Origin: Nansenia antarctica
Taxonomy: Eukaryota > Chordata > Actinopteri > Argentiniformes > Microstomatidae
Assembly: GCA_963989245.1 (NCBI GenBank)
Contig: OZ022342.1
Span: 46,846,802 to 46,910,801 of the forward strand
Reading direction: 5' to 3'
Length of the DNA: 64,000 nucleotides
Of the stretch, positions 22,351 to 35,590 are shown in pieces. Made by a program: the position numbers and the translations under genes. A model generated the notes under the pieces. The model was not told the origin of the DNA and did not search any database. It saw only the letters and a list, made by a program, of their open reading frames with translations. Every line of letters starts with the position of its first letter. The first letter of the stretch is position 1.

Positions 22351-23730
22351 TTAAATGAGACCTCAAGATGAGCCGTTTGACATGAGTGTCTGCAGGTCAA
22401 CTTTTCAGATTTGTCAGACCACCATAAACCATATCACATATTTTACTCAACTCTCCACTCGTTTCTTCTTCCAGCTCCAAGTGACTCTCTAAATCTAAAA
22501 AAAGACAATTATTATCATACTAAACTGACACGACACTACACAGATTTTTATTGAAGAAGAATCCTCGGAAGAGCCCATCAAGCCCGTCATATGATTGTCA
22601 GATTGTTTTACTGACTTACCGTAGAGTACATTACTCTGTATAAATCGGACTGTACTGACTGTACATGAGGCCTGGAACAACTGCTATAACTAGTACAAGA
22701 CAACCTGTTCACACATGTTAGTCTGTCTTCTTTGATTCCAACGTGGCTGTTTTCTTAAAGCCCCGGGGAGCTTGTGTCTGTCTGATCCGCTCCCTTTGAT
22801 GCCGAGGCACAGCCATAATTGGCATGCGAACATGGCACAGAGCCCGCTCTCTGGACCCCCTGCCTCATCCTCATGGATTTTTAAGTGTACAGCTACATAC
22901 TGTTCTATACAGTAAATGCATTGAGTAAAATATGTGCAGGACAACCATAGGGTTGACTAAATATTGCATCAACCTCGTATTGCACTGACACTTCCTGACA
23001 TGGTCATGTATTTGGTACATGAGGGGATGTTTGAAACATCCATAAAGCTACGTGGAATGATGTGGAATAGCTACTGTATGGGCCATGGTAGTATTATTTC
23101 ATGCATTTGTTTTCATTGCGATGCAACAATTTCATTTGATCTATTGAGAGATCAGGCACAGAAGTCATATCCAGTACTGTATGAATCCATAAAGGGCCAT
23201 AGTTCTCAGTCTACAAATACTCTGAAACGATGTTTCAGTCTGTTTGACTTGGCATTTCGACTAATGCATCACAGGGGAGCTATTGTAAGCAGTAACAGTA
23301 TGTTAAAGCGGCAACGGTGTGTGCATGTCTCACAAGAGAACTTTTCCATTACAATCAATTTATAGGAGTATGTACGTACGTAAATGCAACATTCTTGAAA
23401 ACTAGCATAGATTGTTCTGCCAGACATACAGTAGATTGGTCACCAAGGCGTTTCATATGAAACAAAATGGGTGCTCATGATTCATGTGTATACAACACAG
23501 TATCTAAAAGTACAGCACCTCTAAAGTAACCAGCTACTAAAAAATAGATTTATTTGAGTTTTTTCATAGTTTGTAAAGTAGGTTGTAATGCCATTAAAAT
23601 GGAATGGTTTTCTCATGTGACATGGCCACTGTATTTCGGCGGGATGCAGATAAATCTATACAAATCAAGATGGGTTCCACAAAGACAGGTAGTTCAGGCA
23701 ACAGGGGTCACTCTCAAAGATGTATGCATT

Positions 23731-23736
<6 letters not shown>
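22351..23736. other. Intergenic DNA, nothing recognised
   Basis: The longest frame (22964-23365, plus) has no recognisable domain and no splice or promoter context. Confidence 0.45.
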
Positions 23737-23798
<62 letters not shown>

Positions 23799-23855
23799 TA
23801 TATTTTTATATATATATCTTTTTTAATATATATTTTTTTATATATATATTTTTTT
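23737..23855. repeat. (TA)n microsatellite and flanking AT-rich tract
   Basis: An uninterrupted TA run of about 56 bases, then TATATATTTTTATATATATA-type sequence and T-runs. It opens Tyr/Ile-only frames that are artefacts. Confidence 0.95.
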
Positions 23856-26267
23856 TCTTCTACATTTCCTTGAATGTGAATTACAAAGAGATCATTTGAA
23901 ACACAAAGCCTTGTAACCAAAATGTGCCACAGTTGTGTTTTGTAGTACAGTATACATTCTACAGTATGTTTAATCACGGTAGTGTAAGTCTTATGACTGA
24001 ATCCCACAAGTAAATGTGAAATTGTAGTCCATTTGCCCTGATCGCCAAAGGGGCTACTCTGGCATGGTTAGGAGGAAAGGTGATGCTCTGACAAGCGCGG
24101 GCAGGCACTGATTAGTGGCTAATGCACTTAGGTTGGTAAGTGGGGGTTAAGTGCTCTGTTATATAATCGGAATACAGTGGATTTACCTCAGTTGGTCTGT
24201 CAGCCTGGTGCACTTTGAACCCCACTGCCATTGAGACACGTGGGCCACAGCTGTTGGTTTCATCAGTGCAGGATGCAGGGCCATTGGCCATGAGAGAAAG
24301 AGGCTTTGAAGCCATCAATGAGCTATTGTCTTGTCAAATGAAGGGGGCTGCAAATGAAGAAGTTGGAGATCCTGGAATGATTTCCCAGTTATGTCAAACT
24401 TTGCTTCTGAAATAATTTATTATTTACAGTATGTGGCGAGTTTGATTTGGCTGTGCTGGCATTAGACATGGTAGAAGGCTATTATTGTTACATATGACCA
24501 CGTTAGAGTAGACTAGCTTGCCGGTCAAAGAACTCTAATGTGTGTTGGGAGGGCCTATGTTGAAAGGAATGTTGATGTGTATACTGGTACATTCTTGTTT
24601 CTTCTCCGTGTGCATTTTGCAGTGGCACTCCCAGGGCAGTCCCAGGGAACTCCCATGGCAGTCGAGGACATGGAGACACTGTAGGTGTGATCTTCCTTAG
24701 CAGCCCATGCTGATCCCTGGCTCATCCAGACTGGAGAAGCCCTTTTTAGAAATCAGTTACTGTGCTGTAACAGCAATAGGTTAATGCATAGCCCCTCCCT
24801 CTGTTCACGCATAGTTCAGCCAACTACTGTCACAGCCTGCCAAACCTTCCATCTGTCTGTCTTCAGATGCTACAGTATCCATAATGAAGTTAAGTCAGGA
24901 ACACTTTTTTGCTGATCTCACAATTAATACTTAATGGTATGTTGTGTCATATTGTGATCTAATCTTAATCTGCTTGTTCTACATTTCACATAATCTGAAG
25001 TGCAAATCTCAATCGGCAGATTACATTTTTTATGTGTAGGTTCTGATGGCATGTGGACCAGATCAGACATCGTGACATAAATAGCACTACAGTGTGTTGT
25101 CCTTTTGAACTCTTGGATTATGATTACCACTGTGTTGCTGAAATCCTAATCTCAGATATGTGTATACATGATCTACATTTTCATTGAAATCCTCCTTTCA
25201 GCACTGATGATCCATGAATGTATCTATATTAAGCCATATCCTGCATATGATTAATGCATATGCATTAACAATGTATTAAACTGAACAGCAAGAATGATTG
25301 TTTATGATTGATTCATGTATACATAGCATAAACCACTGGATTTCCCTAGAGCTAAAATCCGAGTGAAAAGCATAATGACATTGGAGCGGAAATGTAAAGA
25401 TGCATACTCTTACAGAAGGTGTACTGTAACAGATGCACCCTCAGCCTCACCAACAGTGAGTTGTCAATCACAAAGTGTGTCCTGCTATTACAGGACAGCA
25501 GGTGTGTCACTGGACTCCACTACGTGTCTCTCGTTGTGAGCTGATGTGCAAAATATAGTTTTCAAAGGAATGTGTGAGAAAATGTCATACTGTATCTTCA
25601 GAGGCTCAAGTCATCAGTCATCCACCAGTCATCCACCTGCACTTAAAACCTGAATTATTCTCCTAGACATTGCGGCAGTACCATCGCCTTTTACTGTCTG
25701 TCTATAAACCACTTGTGTATACAGCATTTTGAATGCATTCCATTGTATTCCACTGTATTGCTTCATAGTGCATTGTAAACGTTAGTATAGCCCTTATAAT
25801 AAACCATAGCTCCCCTTATCAGTCTGGAAAAAATGCATCAATGTTTATGAACGCTTTCATAATGAAACTCGCAGGTGATTAAAAAGAGCATGTTGCTGAC
25901 ATTTCTTGAATAAAATATTGAGACCAATTCACCTAATCACCTTGTGACTCCCCCAAATTTCTCCAAATCCCTTGATATGTAGAGTGTTTTACTTAATGCA
26001 ATGTGTGAGGTTTAATTGCTGGAATTAATTCTTCTGAGCCGGGGGAAAGTAGTCCAATCCACCGCTGGCCCCGCTTTCTCCCTAGGAGGAGGCCCGCGGC
26101 GACAGGCGCGTTACTGTACGTGGAGCTGCAGATGTTCTCTGATTATAGGCTTGTGCAATAATCAGCTCGGTGTAGGCGCGCTGCTCACCCTGTCATTTCA
26201 AAGTGGCCCTGTGTCAGACAGCTCCATCAACGTGACTTCAGAGTGCAAATACTATCCATGAGAGAAA

Positions 26268-26302
26268 GATTGGGGGGTGGGTGGGGGGGTGGGGGGGGGA
26301 GC
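26268..26302 (+). other. G-rich patch with quadruplex potential
   Basis: Several runs of three or more G separated by single T or A. It fits the G3+N1-7 quadruplex pattern on the plus strand. Confidence 0.6.
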
Positions 26303-28369
26303 GGAGGATTGAGGGTTGGGCTGTGTGAATGTGTCAGAGGGTTCTACAATTGTTAACACGGTCTTACTGGAGGAGTATGATGATGATGGCAACTCTTATG
26401 ATTTTGATGTAGAATGGGATAAATATTCCAAAAATAATTTCCCATTACAGTATGTTTCAGAGTCCAATGTTCTGTGCTCTGGTGTCCTTCTCCTGAACTA
26501 AGGGATAGTGTATACTACTGTCTACATTAATATACAGCTAGGCGAGCAGGCTCCTGTTTAAATATAAATACATGGAGACAACTAGACAGGAAGCCATCTG
26601 TTTCGAGCACAATAGAAACATACAGTAATTGAGCGGAAAGACATTTTAACTGTTATTTGCCCACTACAGCTAAACTATAAGAACAGAATTGATCAAAAGA
26701 AAATGGTTTGTGTTACAAAGAGAAGAACTGTGCAGCTCTCATCGGACATTGCGGTTAAATGCTATTGTATTTAAAGTGAAATATGAGAGCATCTGGATTT
26801 ACAGTTGAGCGTGACTATTGTTGAATAATACTGTGGTTTAATACTGGTAGTGTTGTGAATAGGGTTGCAACAAAGGTCATGGCTACGGTTAGGATGGAGC
26901 AGAAGGGTTGAAACTAAGCCTGTAGATGTAGTCACGGAGGGTGCAGTATCGCTACTCTCCGACTTGTCATCATCTTCCATCATCAGAGCTATTCATGTCA
27001 TCCGTGTTAGACGCCCTCGGGGCTACACTATGCTCCACCGCTACACTCCTGCTTGCCTCTCCCCAGCTCCCAGGTTGTCTATCTTCTCCTAGAGACATGG
27101 ACCGAGGATGACCTGCATCTCTCTATTATTGGACATGTTTCGGAGATCATCAAGCGGATGCTATAGCGGAAGGAGAAGTCCATATAAGGCTCCAGCCATG
27201 GTGGCTTGACAGCAAGAAAGATAAGCAAGCCACGGTTAATGTGCGACTGATCGAGGCGAGGGCTTCGTCAGCCAACAAGCATTGCGCACGTCTCTCTGTT
27301 GCTTAGTTACACCCGAAGTCGACCGTTTGGGATTATTTACAAAGACAAATGGGTCGTGTGAAATGACGGCAGAGAGTGAATGAACTATATGCCACATCCC
27401 ACGCACAACAAATGGAACATTACTTTTTCATGAGCATGAATACTGAGCTGAGAAGCTGTTGAACATGTCCATCGTGTCACTTCCCACTCTGGGGAATGGA
27501 ACAATAAAGGCATCGTGACTTCTTCCCTTGCGTAAGAAAGAGTTTGGGATTCCAGTTTATTCCTTTCAATTCGAGTTATCTGGCTCGGTCCACAAATGTT
27601 CACTCAAACAAATCGAAGGTGCTAACATCCAGCATTATCTACTGTAACCTACTCCATTAAGCTTATACCACCCACAACCTCTTCATGGATGAAGCATGCA
27701 GCACAAGTAATAGGTGTCATTTTTTGCACACAGGTGGACCAGGGGCTGCTGGATACAAGAAGGGATGAAGAGAAACAGATTGTGTTTCAATAATACATTT
27801 ATTCTGTGTTCTGTAGCCTCTACTGATGGCTATCACAACATGGCAGGTTCACTCAGGGTTCAGGCCTTTTCCCTCCTCCACTAAAATAGACAAGCGCAAT
27901 TCGTCTGCATTCTTGGGTATTAACCCTCCTGCTGTGGGGAGGCTAATCCTTGGCAGCTCTGAATCCTGAAGTCTTCAACTCCGAGGTGTCAGCTGGCCTC
28001 TTTACAGGACCATGTTGTTCAGGCTAGGATTGATGCCTGAGTGCTAGATGTGTTTGATTTTCTAGGATTCACGCTTTCCATTTGACATGGTGAAGCATTA
28101 TAGTATGCGTCAGAACTGGCTTCAGGATTTAACAGGGCAAGTGGCTTCTCTGCCTTGTGTACTTAATTCATGCCTGAATGTGTCAAAGCCCTTCCCTCTT
28201 ATCCAGAGCTGCTCCAGTCGTTAGAATACATTTCACATGATTGTCGTGTTGTATTGTATTGTTATTGTATTATATTATTATATATTATATTGGCATATCT
28301 ATTATCACTATTACACCAACACCGTCCTTAAAAAACAACAACTAAAAACCTAAATGTCTTTATTCTATT

Positions 28370-28370
28370 G

Positions 28371-28401
<31 letters not shown>

Positions 28402-28412
28402 ATTAATATTAT
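28370..28412. repeat. (ATT)n microsatellite
   Basis: About ten ATT units followed by a few imperfect TATTAATATT units. Confidence 0.9.
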
Positions 28413-31017
28413 TATCATATACTTCTCCGCCACATGTGCCACACACCAACCTAAGGTCCCCGCTCAGACTTTTATATCAACACACTAACTTTTCTTTTTA
28501 ATTGTCTGTTTATCTGTTCATTATGTCAATATTGTTTGTCTTCTATGTCACTATTTGTCTTTGTAATGCATTTTCACCAATAAGAAAAAAAGAATACATT
28601 TCACATTGGGTGTCAACCAACCCAGATTTATTTGGATTCTATGAGTTCTTTGAGTAAGGTGACTTTCTCAATCTGACCAATGTAATTGACATGATAAAAC
28701 TTATATGATTATAAGTCTTTGCATATGTGATCTTTTAAGCCCTTTACTGTCAACACACCAACCTGTGGTCAGTTTCCCAAAAACTTTGTAGCTTAAGAAG
28801 TACTTCATTTCTCCCGACAACCCAGCCACAAAGCCGCAAGAGAATAACAATTGCGAAATCAATGTTTGCAGGCCAATCTTCTGTTCATGAGCTGACACTG
28901 TTTGTTAAGTGGACTTTGCTGGTCTAGGAGAGGAGTGAGCCTGGATTGTCAAAAGAGATAAAGTGCTACTTATGAAGCTTTCTGGAAACACACTCCTGGT
29001 CACTCCATTTGAATTAGCAAAGATTTGATTTCACAGTGTATTTTGCCTCATAATCACACGCAGCATATCATCATTACCTGTGGTGCACTGAAGGTGAATT
29101 GCCAAGAGAAATTCTGATAATTGGATTTAGAATTAATTAATTTGGACTATAACCATATTCATTTAAATTACTACTCTAGAATGTTCTTTTCATGGAAGCA
29201 CTGTTCTGTGGCGGTATGCATTCTTTAACTTTACAGTTATTCCAAATAATGCAAATGGTGCTAATGAAAGTAACATAAATGTAGTCAAACCAACAGAGAC
29301 ATGCTGAAGTTTCAAGAGAGAAATCACTTGCTACTCATACCAGGAGGAAGTAGAGAGTATTTGAGAGTAAACAAAGTCTCTCCCCTTTGTTTATGTGAGC
29401 TCTGTGAATCTATTAAATGACTGTGTATCTTAAGCTTTGTATACATCATAGCAGAGTTCTGTCAGAGATCGGATTAACTACGTAAATATTTCTTTGACCA
29501 TAAATTGCAAATGCAGGAGCGGCTCATACTAAACAACCCAAGTCAGCAGACAATTGTGGGCCAGATCCGGTCTTGTGGTGGCACATATGGCTGAGAACTC
29601 TGCATAACCTCAAAATGCTTTTATTTTTAAGTGACAAATGACGCCTATGGATCTCCGTTGAGGCGACTAGTATTAAATGTCAGTCCAAGTTTCTGATAAA
29701 AAATTGACAACGATTTACCAATAACAATTGATCAAGTCACAGTGAGGCTTCACAACTGTTAGGCTAGACGCAGGCCAGACAGTAATCGCTTAATTCAATG
29801 AAGCTGCGCGAGGGGAACCTGTAATGGTGGGGTTATGCAGAGTTCTGCATCCCAACAACATTTATGATTCTTCTCTGCAGCTGCCTTCAGTTCTGCGAAT
29901 CTGGGAAATTCAATTACTCACTGTCAGAGTATCTGGGGAACTCGTCATATTTAACGATCTACATGCAATCACCAATGCGCCATACCTCCATGCAGTACAA
30001 AGAGAAGTCATCAAAAACCGACCTGCATGCATTCACGCATTCTCTCCCCTTGATATTGCTCACAGGCTCTACACAGTATATTTTCAGTGCCATACGGACG
30101 ACCTCTAGCAGGTACATATGCACATCAACTCAGACTATACTGTCTTTCCATCTCGCTGAGGATCGATGTCTCTTGTCACAATCTGGGGGAATGCGGTCAA
30201 TTATTCTGGAGATTTGCATTAAATGAATTACTCTGCCCTCAACTGGAGATGCAGCCTATCTAAGACGATAGATTTTCATGGCATCAGGTTGTTTTTGATT
30301 TGTGCAGAATGGATGAGTTGAGGTTCAGTGCTTTATCGTAGACCTACCTACCTCCCAGCTGCTCTCACGTCACATGGCGTCTCTGCTTTGGATGTGTCTA
30401 GCACAGAGAGCTGGGAGTGGGAACAGATGTAATGTGTCAGCTGGCATCGTTATTGACCAGAAAAAAACTGTAGATTAGTGCACTAAAGTTCACTGGTAAT
30501 TGGTGCCTACCCAGGCCTGCATTGCACCATCACTCTCATGTAGCAAAATGTGACCATGTAAAGATGTGCCACCCACATACTGAGCCAGCAAACTTGGCTC
30601 GCTTACACAGCGCATGATACAAAACAACACCAGCCACATGGTTTTCAGTCAGGCCGCAAAACAATAACAAGGCTTCCATCTATTTCCATTTCCATCTACT
30701 CTGTATCTGATTTTCGTTTACAGTACACGAGAGAGGGGGAATTCAGCTATAGATCAAGGGATGGACGTTAGAACAGTAGTTTCAGCATACAGAACACGGA
30801 CAGGAATTGTTTTGAAATTGGGATAGAGATGGGGTGTATACTGGCGTCTGGTGCGAGAGAGCAACATAGTAAGTTGACAGGAAAAGCAGATGTTGAATCC
30901 CTGTGGGTTTGTCAACGAGAGCGAAGTCTCCATCTATGACGGATGTGTATTTAACTAACTGGTAGGTCACGTCGAGTAGGTCACGTCAAGTGTAATACGT
31001 CATGTCAAAGACTCACG

Positions 31018-31500
31018 AACACTTTATTAGGAACACTATACTAATCCTTTTGCTCTCAAAACAGCCTCAAATCTTCGTTGCATTGATTTCACAAGATGTT
31101 GGGAACATTTCTTCGAGATTCTGGTCCAGGATGACATGATTGCACGCAATTCCTACACATTTTTCAGGTGCACTTTCAAGCTGTGAATCTCCTGTTCTAC
31201 CACATCCCAAAGGTGTTGGATTCAGATCCGGTGACTGGGAAGGCCACTAAAGAACACAGTTTGAGATGACTTCGCTTTGTGACATGGTGAATTATCATGC
31301 TGGAAGTAGCCATTAGAAGATGGGTACTTTGTGGCCATGAAGGGATCCACATGGTCAGCACAATACGCACATAGGCTGTGGCATTCAAGCGATGATTGAT
31401 ATTGGTATTAATGGTCCCAAAGTGTGCCAATAAAACATCCCCCGCACCATTACAGCACCTGAATGAAGAGAAGGTGTACAGGTGTTCCTAGTAAAGTGTT
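31018..31500 (-). mobile_element. Decayed Tc1-like DNA transposon
   Basis: Inverted ends AACACTTTATTAGGAACAC (31018-31036) and its near-perfect inverse at 31482-31500 bracket 483 bases. The minus strand keeps pieces of a Tc1/mariner-type transposase: INHRLNATAYVRIV, a region around the second catalytic Asp that is now garbled, and FPVTGSESNTFGMW, which corresponds to the usual SPDLNPIEHLWD block. Deletions and substitutions have destroyed the frame. No TA target duplication could be confirmed. Confidence 0.8.
31197..31430 (-). pseudogene. Tc1-like transposase remnant
   Basis: A 77-codon frame with the C-terminal DDE-region signature INHRLNATAYV, but the expected QDNAPCH-type motif is lost. 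Not functional. Confidence 0.7.
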
Positions 31501-33040
31501 CAATGCGAGTATATTGAACACAATTAGGTTGAAATGCTTTAGTACCCTGACTTGTTTTGCTTCAAACACTTCTACAGATTGCAATGACCATTCTATATCT
31601 CTAATGGATGACTCATCCTGCTCCCTCTCGACTGGTTAACACAAGAGCACAGTGTATACCCAATGTTCCCAAGGGACCACGTGTTCTGCCTCCCACACAA
31701 TACTGCCATCTGAAGTCCTCTTACAAAGGAAAGGCCATCAGATGAGATGGATGCCCAACTAATCTCTCCTTGTGCACGCATCAATTTTGTTATCAACATT
31801 GGATCTGATAATTGTCCAAGGTAGAAGAGAAACACTGCTTCAAGTGTTATCTGGTTGGCAGCAGAGTGAACAAATATATAGGAAATTAAGTTGGGCTCCT
31901 GGCCAAAGCCATTCAGTGGTCTGTTAATCAGATTTGCTGCAGCAGCGTCACTTGCCATTGCAAGGAGCAAAGTTTATTTGATTTTATCACTAATAACATT
32001 TCCTGTGGCTTCCAGGACAGGCCATGTGAAAAAAATTAAAGGTTTTCCCACTGGGACGTTTTTGAAGATAGAATCATAAAGGGAATTTTCGAAGAGGCAA
32101 ATGGCCAATGCCAGTGAGAACACTATGTACTAACTATGTTTGTCTGTGGACTGTTGAACTTCCATATGTTCTCTATAGTTCACTTGTAAATATTATTATT
32201 CATGAAATGATATAATTAAGACTAAACTCTTCATACTTACAATAACAAGTAGTCTGTGCTTTCCTGTGGTGGCTGCAGCTAGAACTCAGCTAGAACTCTG
32301 GTGATTCTACTCAGGTTAACAACAGGGCTGTGTTTCTCAGAATGCCTTGTTTGTCGGCAGATCTTATCAAATCACCACTAAATATAAATCATGATAATGA
32401 AGCCACTGAGATTTCACTGAATATCTCTAAACAAAGCAACTGAAAAGTTATTACTCAAAATGGAGGTGACAGAAGCTGTCCTCCATCTCCTCAATAGCAC
32501 TTATTGGGAACAAAAAGACAAACACCATGTGTCCATGGCACTTGTTGCCTTGGAAACAAGGGAGCAGTTTGTGAGTTGAATTAGCAATATACATACCTCC
32601 TGTACATACTGTATATGCTACATGTTACTCTCATTGCTACATATTTATGTAAACAAGAAAAGGACTGAACTGGCTCAAATGTCAGTGAGGATTGCCCTAT
32701 TCCCCCTGGGATTATCAAAGTAGAGAGATGGGAAGTCATTTGCCCTCAGTGGGCTAAATTACTATTTTTTCTATGTTCTTGCACTGCCTACTTATTTGGC
32801 CTATACATAAAAAGGGGGAACAAGTAAAATGATACACTGCACTGCCAGATCTGTAATAAAGCACAGCACTGTTCTCTCTGCAGCTTGAAAGAAATAAGTT
32901 AATTTGGATCCTCAGAACTGAGGGGGTTTTTAACAGAAGTGCATGAACTGCCTGCTGTGTCTGTGTATCAGTTGTGGGCAGAGGGAAAAGGTTTGCTGGC
33001 CAAGTCGTGTGTGCCTGAGTGACTGAGCACAGAACGCCCT
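31501..33040. other. Intergenic DNA, nothing recognised
   Basis: A 125-codon minus frame at 31593-31970 shows no known domain. No RNA gene is seen. Confidence 0.45.
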
Positions 33041-33062
33041 GGGGGGGGGGGGGGGGGGGGGG
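33041..33062. repeat. Poly-G run of 22
   Basis: An uninterrupted homopolymer, rare in length for G/C runs. Confidence 0.95.
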
Positions 33063-33266
33063 TGGAGAGACAGTGATTAATGTCTCAGAGCTGGCAGGAG
33101 AATGTTCTGTGGTTCCTGGAGATGCATATGCAGGATAGTGCAAGGAGTCCATGCCTTAACACACTACCATAACTGTCTCTCTCTATTAAACCTGAAAGAA
33201 CATTACCGGGTACATGATTTAGCATTCTAGAGCTTCCCGTGTCTGGAACACAATACCATTAGAAAC

Positions 33267-33291
33267 ACCCTAACCTTAACCCTAACCCTCA
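33267..33291. repeat. Short interstitial telomere-like repeat
   Basis: Four six-base units, ACCCTA, ACCTTA, ACCCTA, ACCCTC, matching the vertebrate telomere repeat with two mismatches. Confidence 0.6.
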
Positions 33292-33664
33292 CTACTTATC
33301 AATCCTTTGCCAACAACCTGGAGTCATGGCTAAAGGACATTCTGGTGTGGGATTATGTAGATCGTCTATAGGCCAACCCAACCCACCCAAGCAGAGGTCT
33401 GTGTTGTATTGTCTTGGGTTTTCTTATGGTAGATTTTTTTTGTCTGTGTTGCAATTAAAAGACAAGTATTTTGTTTATTTTATTTAGTTGTGTCTATCTT
33501 CTGCTTGATTGCTTGCTACAGTATGTGTTACTTGTCATAGGTGACACGATCTGGTGAAAAGGTCTGCATGTTGACAATTCTCAAGTCATGCAAATGACCA
33601 AAAACCTTATAAAAAAAGAAAGAAAAGAAAATCGTTTTTTTTGCATATTACTAAAGTTTAAGTG

Positions 33665-34010
33665 TTGAAGAGCCCACTCGTCTCGATATATAACAAACAA
33701 CAGTTTTAGGATCACTGAATACTTATAATTTGTTAATTGGATTCACTACATCGTCTGCTGTAGGCTACTGGGTAAGTGATACATTACGTGTGTTCAAAGG
33801 CAAGGACTGTGTGATCATGTAATTAGTTATGTGTAGTAGTGTAGTTATGTGTTTTTAGCACGTCGATGTTCTCTCAGCATGTTTTGATATGCATGCAGTT
33901 AGATTGCGAATTCATAGCGAGGTTCCTTTTTAGCGGATAGCTACTAACAGCTGTTTTCTCTGGTACTTGGTTTGCGGTGTACCAACATTCAAATAAACAT
34001 ATCTTCAACA
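33665..34010 (-). repeat. Dispersed repeat, copy B
   Basis: Inverted relative of 16155-16490. Its minus strand carries the same blocks (GTTGGTACACCGCAAACC, AGATTGC-type variants, GATCACACAGTCCTTGCC). This copy appears slightly longer, with an extra segment near 33735-33780. Confidence 0.75.
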
Positions 34011-34269
34011 CATTTTTTTCATTTCATTTCATTTTGAATTTCTAACTATGAAAAATGACCTTGCTCTACTTGAGGACTTTTTCACCGGAGCCTGTGACAT
34101 ATGCTCTATTCGGTGTGTCTGCCTCTTATGTGTGTCATGTTTGTTTGAACTGGCATTTTAAATGTTTTATTATTTTTTTATTTGACACCTGCCCAGGGAG
34201 TTTAAAAACCTGCCAAATTCACAGTAATGTTTATTAATGGGAAGCCTCATCAGTAAGGACAGCGGGGCC

Positions 34270-34729
34270 CCAAAAGGATATCAAAGCAAGGCTGGGAAAG
34301 GCTCAGGGTGCCACCTCATAACTCTGTTCCATCTGGAGGTCCAAGCAATACAACCTTAAAACAAAGGTGCTCCTGTACAGCAGCAATGTCAATGTTCTGC
34401 TGTATGGTTCAGAGAGCTGGCGAGTGGTCAAAACAGACATGAAGAGAGTGGACGTTTTTTCACAACGGATGCCTCAGACGAATATGCCAGGTCTTTTGAC
34501 CTAACAAAATCTCCAACCATCAACTGTACAAGAAAACAGGTAGCCGGAGCATCACCAAGGAAATGTGCTGAGAATGGAGCAGGACCTAGGAGGCCCAAAA
34601 CCCCCTGGCACAGAACTGTGACTAAAGAGCTGGACCAGATGAACCTGTCATGGGGGCAGGTGCAGCACGCTGCCAAGGACCGGATACAATGGAGAGAGCT
34701 CATTGAAGCCTTATGTCCCATAGGGGATG

Positions 34730-34731
<2 letters not shown>
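34270..34731 (+). mobile_element. LINE reverse transcriptase 3' end, degenerate
   Basis: Translation in broken frames gives KTKVLLYSSNVNVLLYGSES, then a region with RPKTPWHRTVTKELDQM-like residues, matching the C-terminal end of many LINE polymerases (LYGCETW motif followed by a conserved GRP..TWRR-type stretch). Several stops and frameshifts are present. The remnant runs straight into the GATA array, consistent with a simple-repeat 3' tail. The clade is not certain. Confidence 0.7.
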
Positions 34732-35007
<276 letters not shown>

Positions 35008-35039
35008 TAACAAATAATAGGCTAAGTAAAATAGGTAAA

Positions 35040-35590
35040 AAATACAAAATAGAGATAGACCTATAGACATTTGGGACCTTATATACAGTAGGTAAGATTT
35101 AACATCCTCCAGTCTGACTCTGATCACCAAGATCAAGCCAGCTGGAGGAGGAGTTGTACAGTGTTATTGCAACAGGCAGAAAATATCTCCTATAGCGCTC
35201 CTTAGTGCAACGTAGTTGTCGTAGTCTGTTGCTAAAGGAGCTTTTCTGCTCTGCCACAGTGTCCTGTAGGGGGTGGGAGGGATTGTCCATGATGGCCAGG
35301 AGTTTGGTCCTCATCCTCCTCTAGGCCAACTCCTCTACCGTGTCCAGAGTGACACAGAGGACAGAACCAGCTTTCCTAATAAGCTTGTTCAGCCTCCTGG
35401 TGTCACCCTCCTTGATGCTGCTCCCCCAGCATACTGCCTCGTACAGCACTGCGCTGGCCACCACTGACTGGTACAACATGTTCAGCAGAGTCCTGCACAC
35501 ACCAAAAGAGACCTGAGCCTCCTAAGGAAATAAAGCCAGCTCTATCCCTTCTTGTACAGGACAGGTCTGAGGACCAGTCTTGTTCAGTTT
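35040..35590 (-). mobile_element. LINE 3' end fragment (Rex1/CR1/L2 group), minus strand
   Basis: The minus strand encodes LYFLRRLRSL, then after a frameshift LLNMLYQSVVASAVLYEAVC and RRLNKLIRKAGSVL, one in-frame stop after VEELA, and RRMRTKLLAIMDNPSHPLQD...YFLPVAITLYNSS. This is the usual C-terminus of a fish LINE polymerase and is clearly different from the 19-22 kb LINE. At least one frameshift and one stop make it dead. Confidence 0.8.

Larger units (their letters stand above)
23856..31017. other. Gene-poor interval between cd180 and pik3r1, part 1
   Basis: More than 7 kb with no credible exon. Noted within it: a G-rich patch at 26268-26302 and an (ATT)n stretch at 28370-28412. A possible palindromic repeat lies at about 28765-29000 (ends GTTTCCCAAAAACTTTG and GAAGCTTTCTGGAAAC). 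Conserved regulatory elements may lie here but cannot be seen in one genome. Confidence 0.45.

Noticed and set aside
22964..23365. 133-codon plus-strand ORF between the LINE and the TA repeat
   Set aside because: No domain, no codon-use signal that I can see, and not flanked by splice sites.
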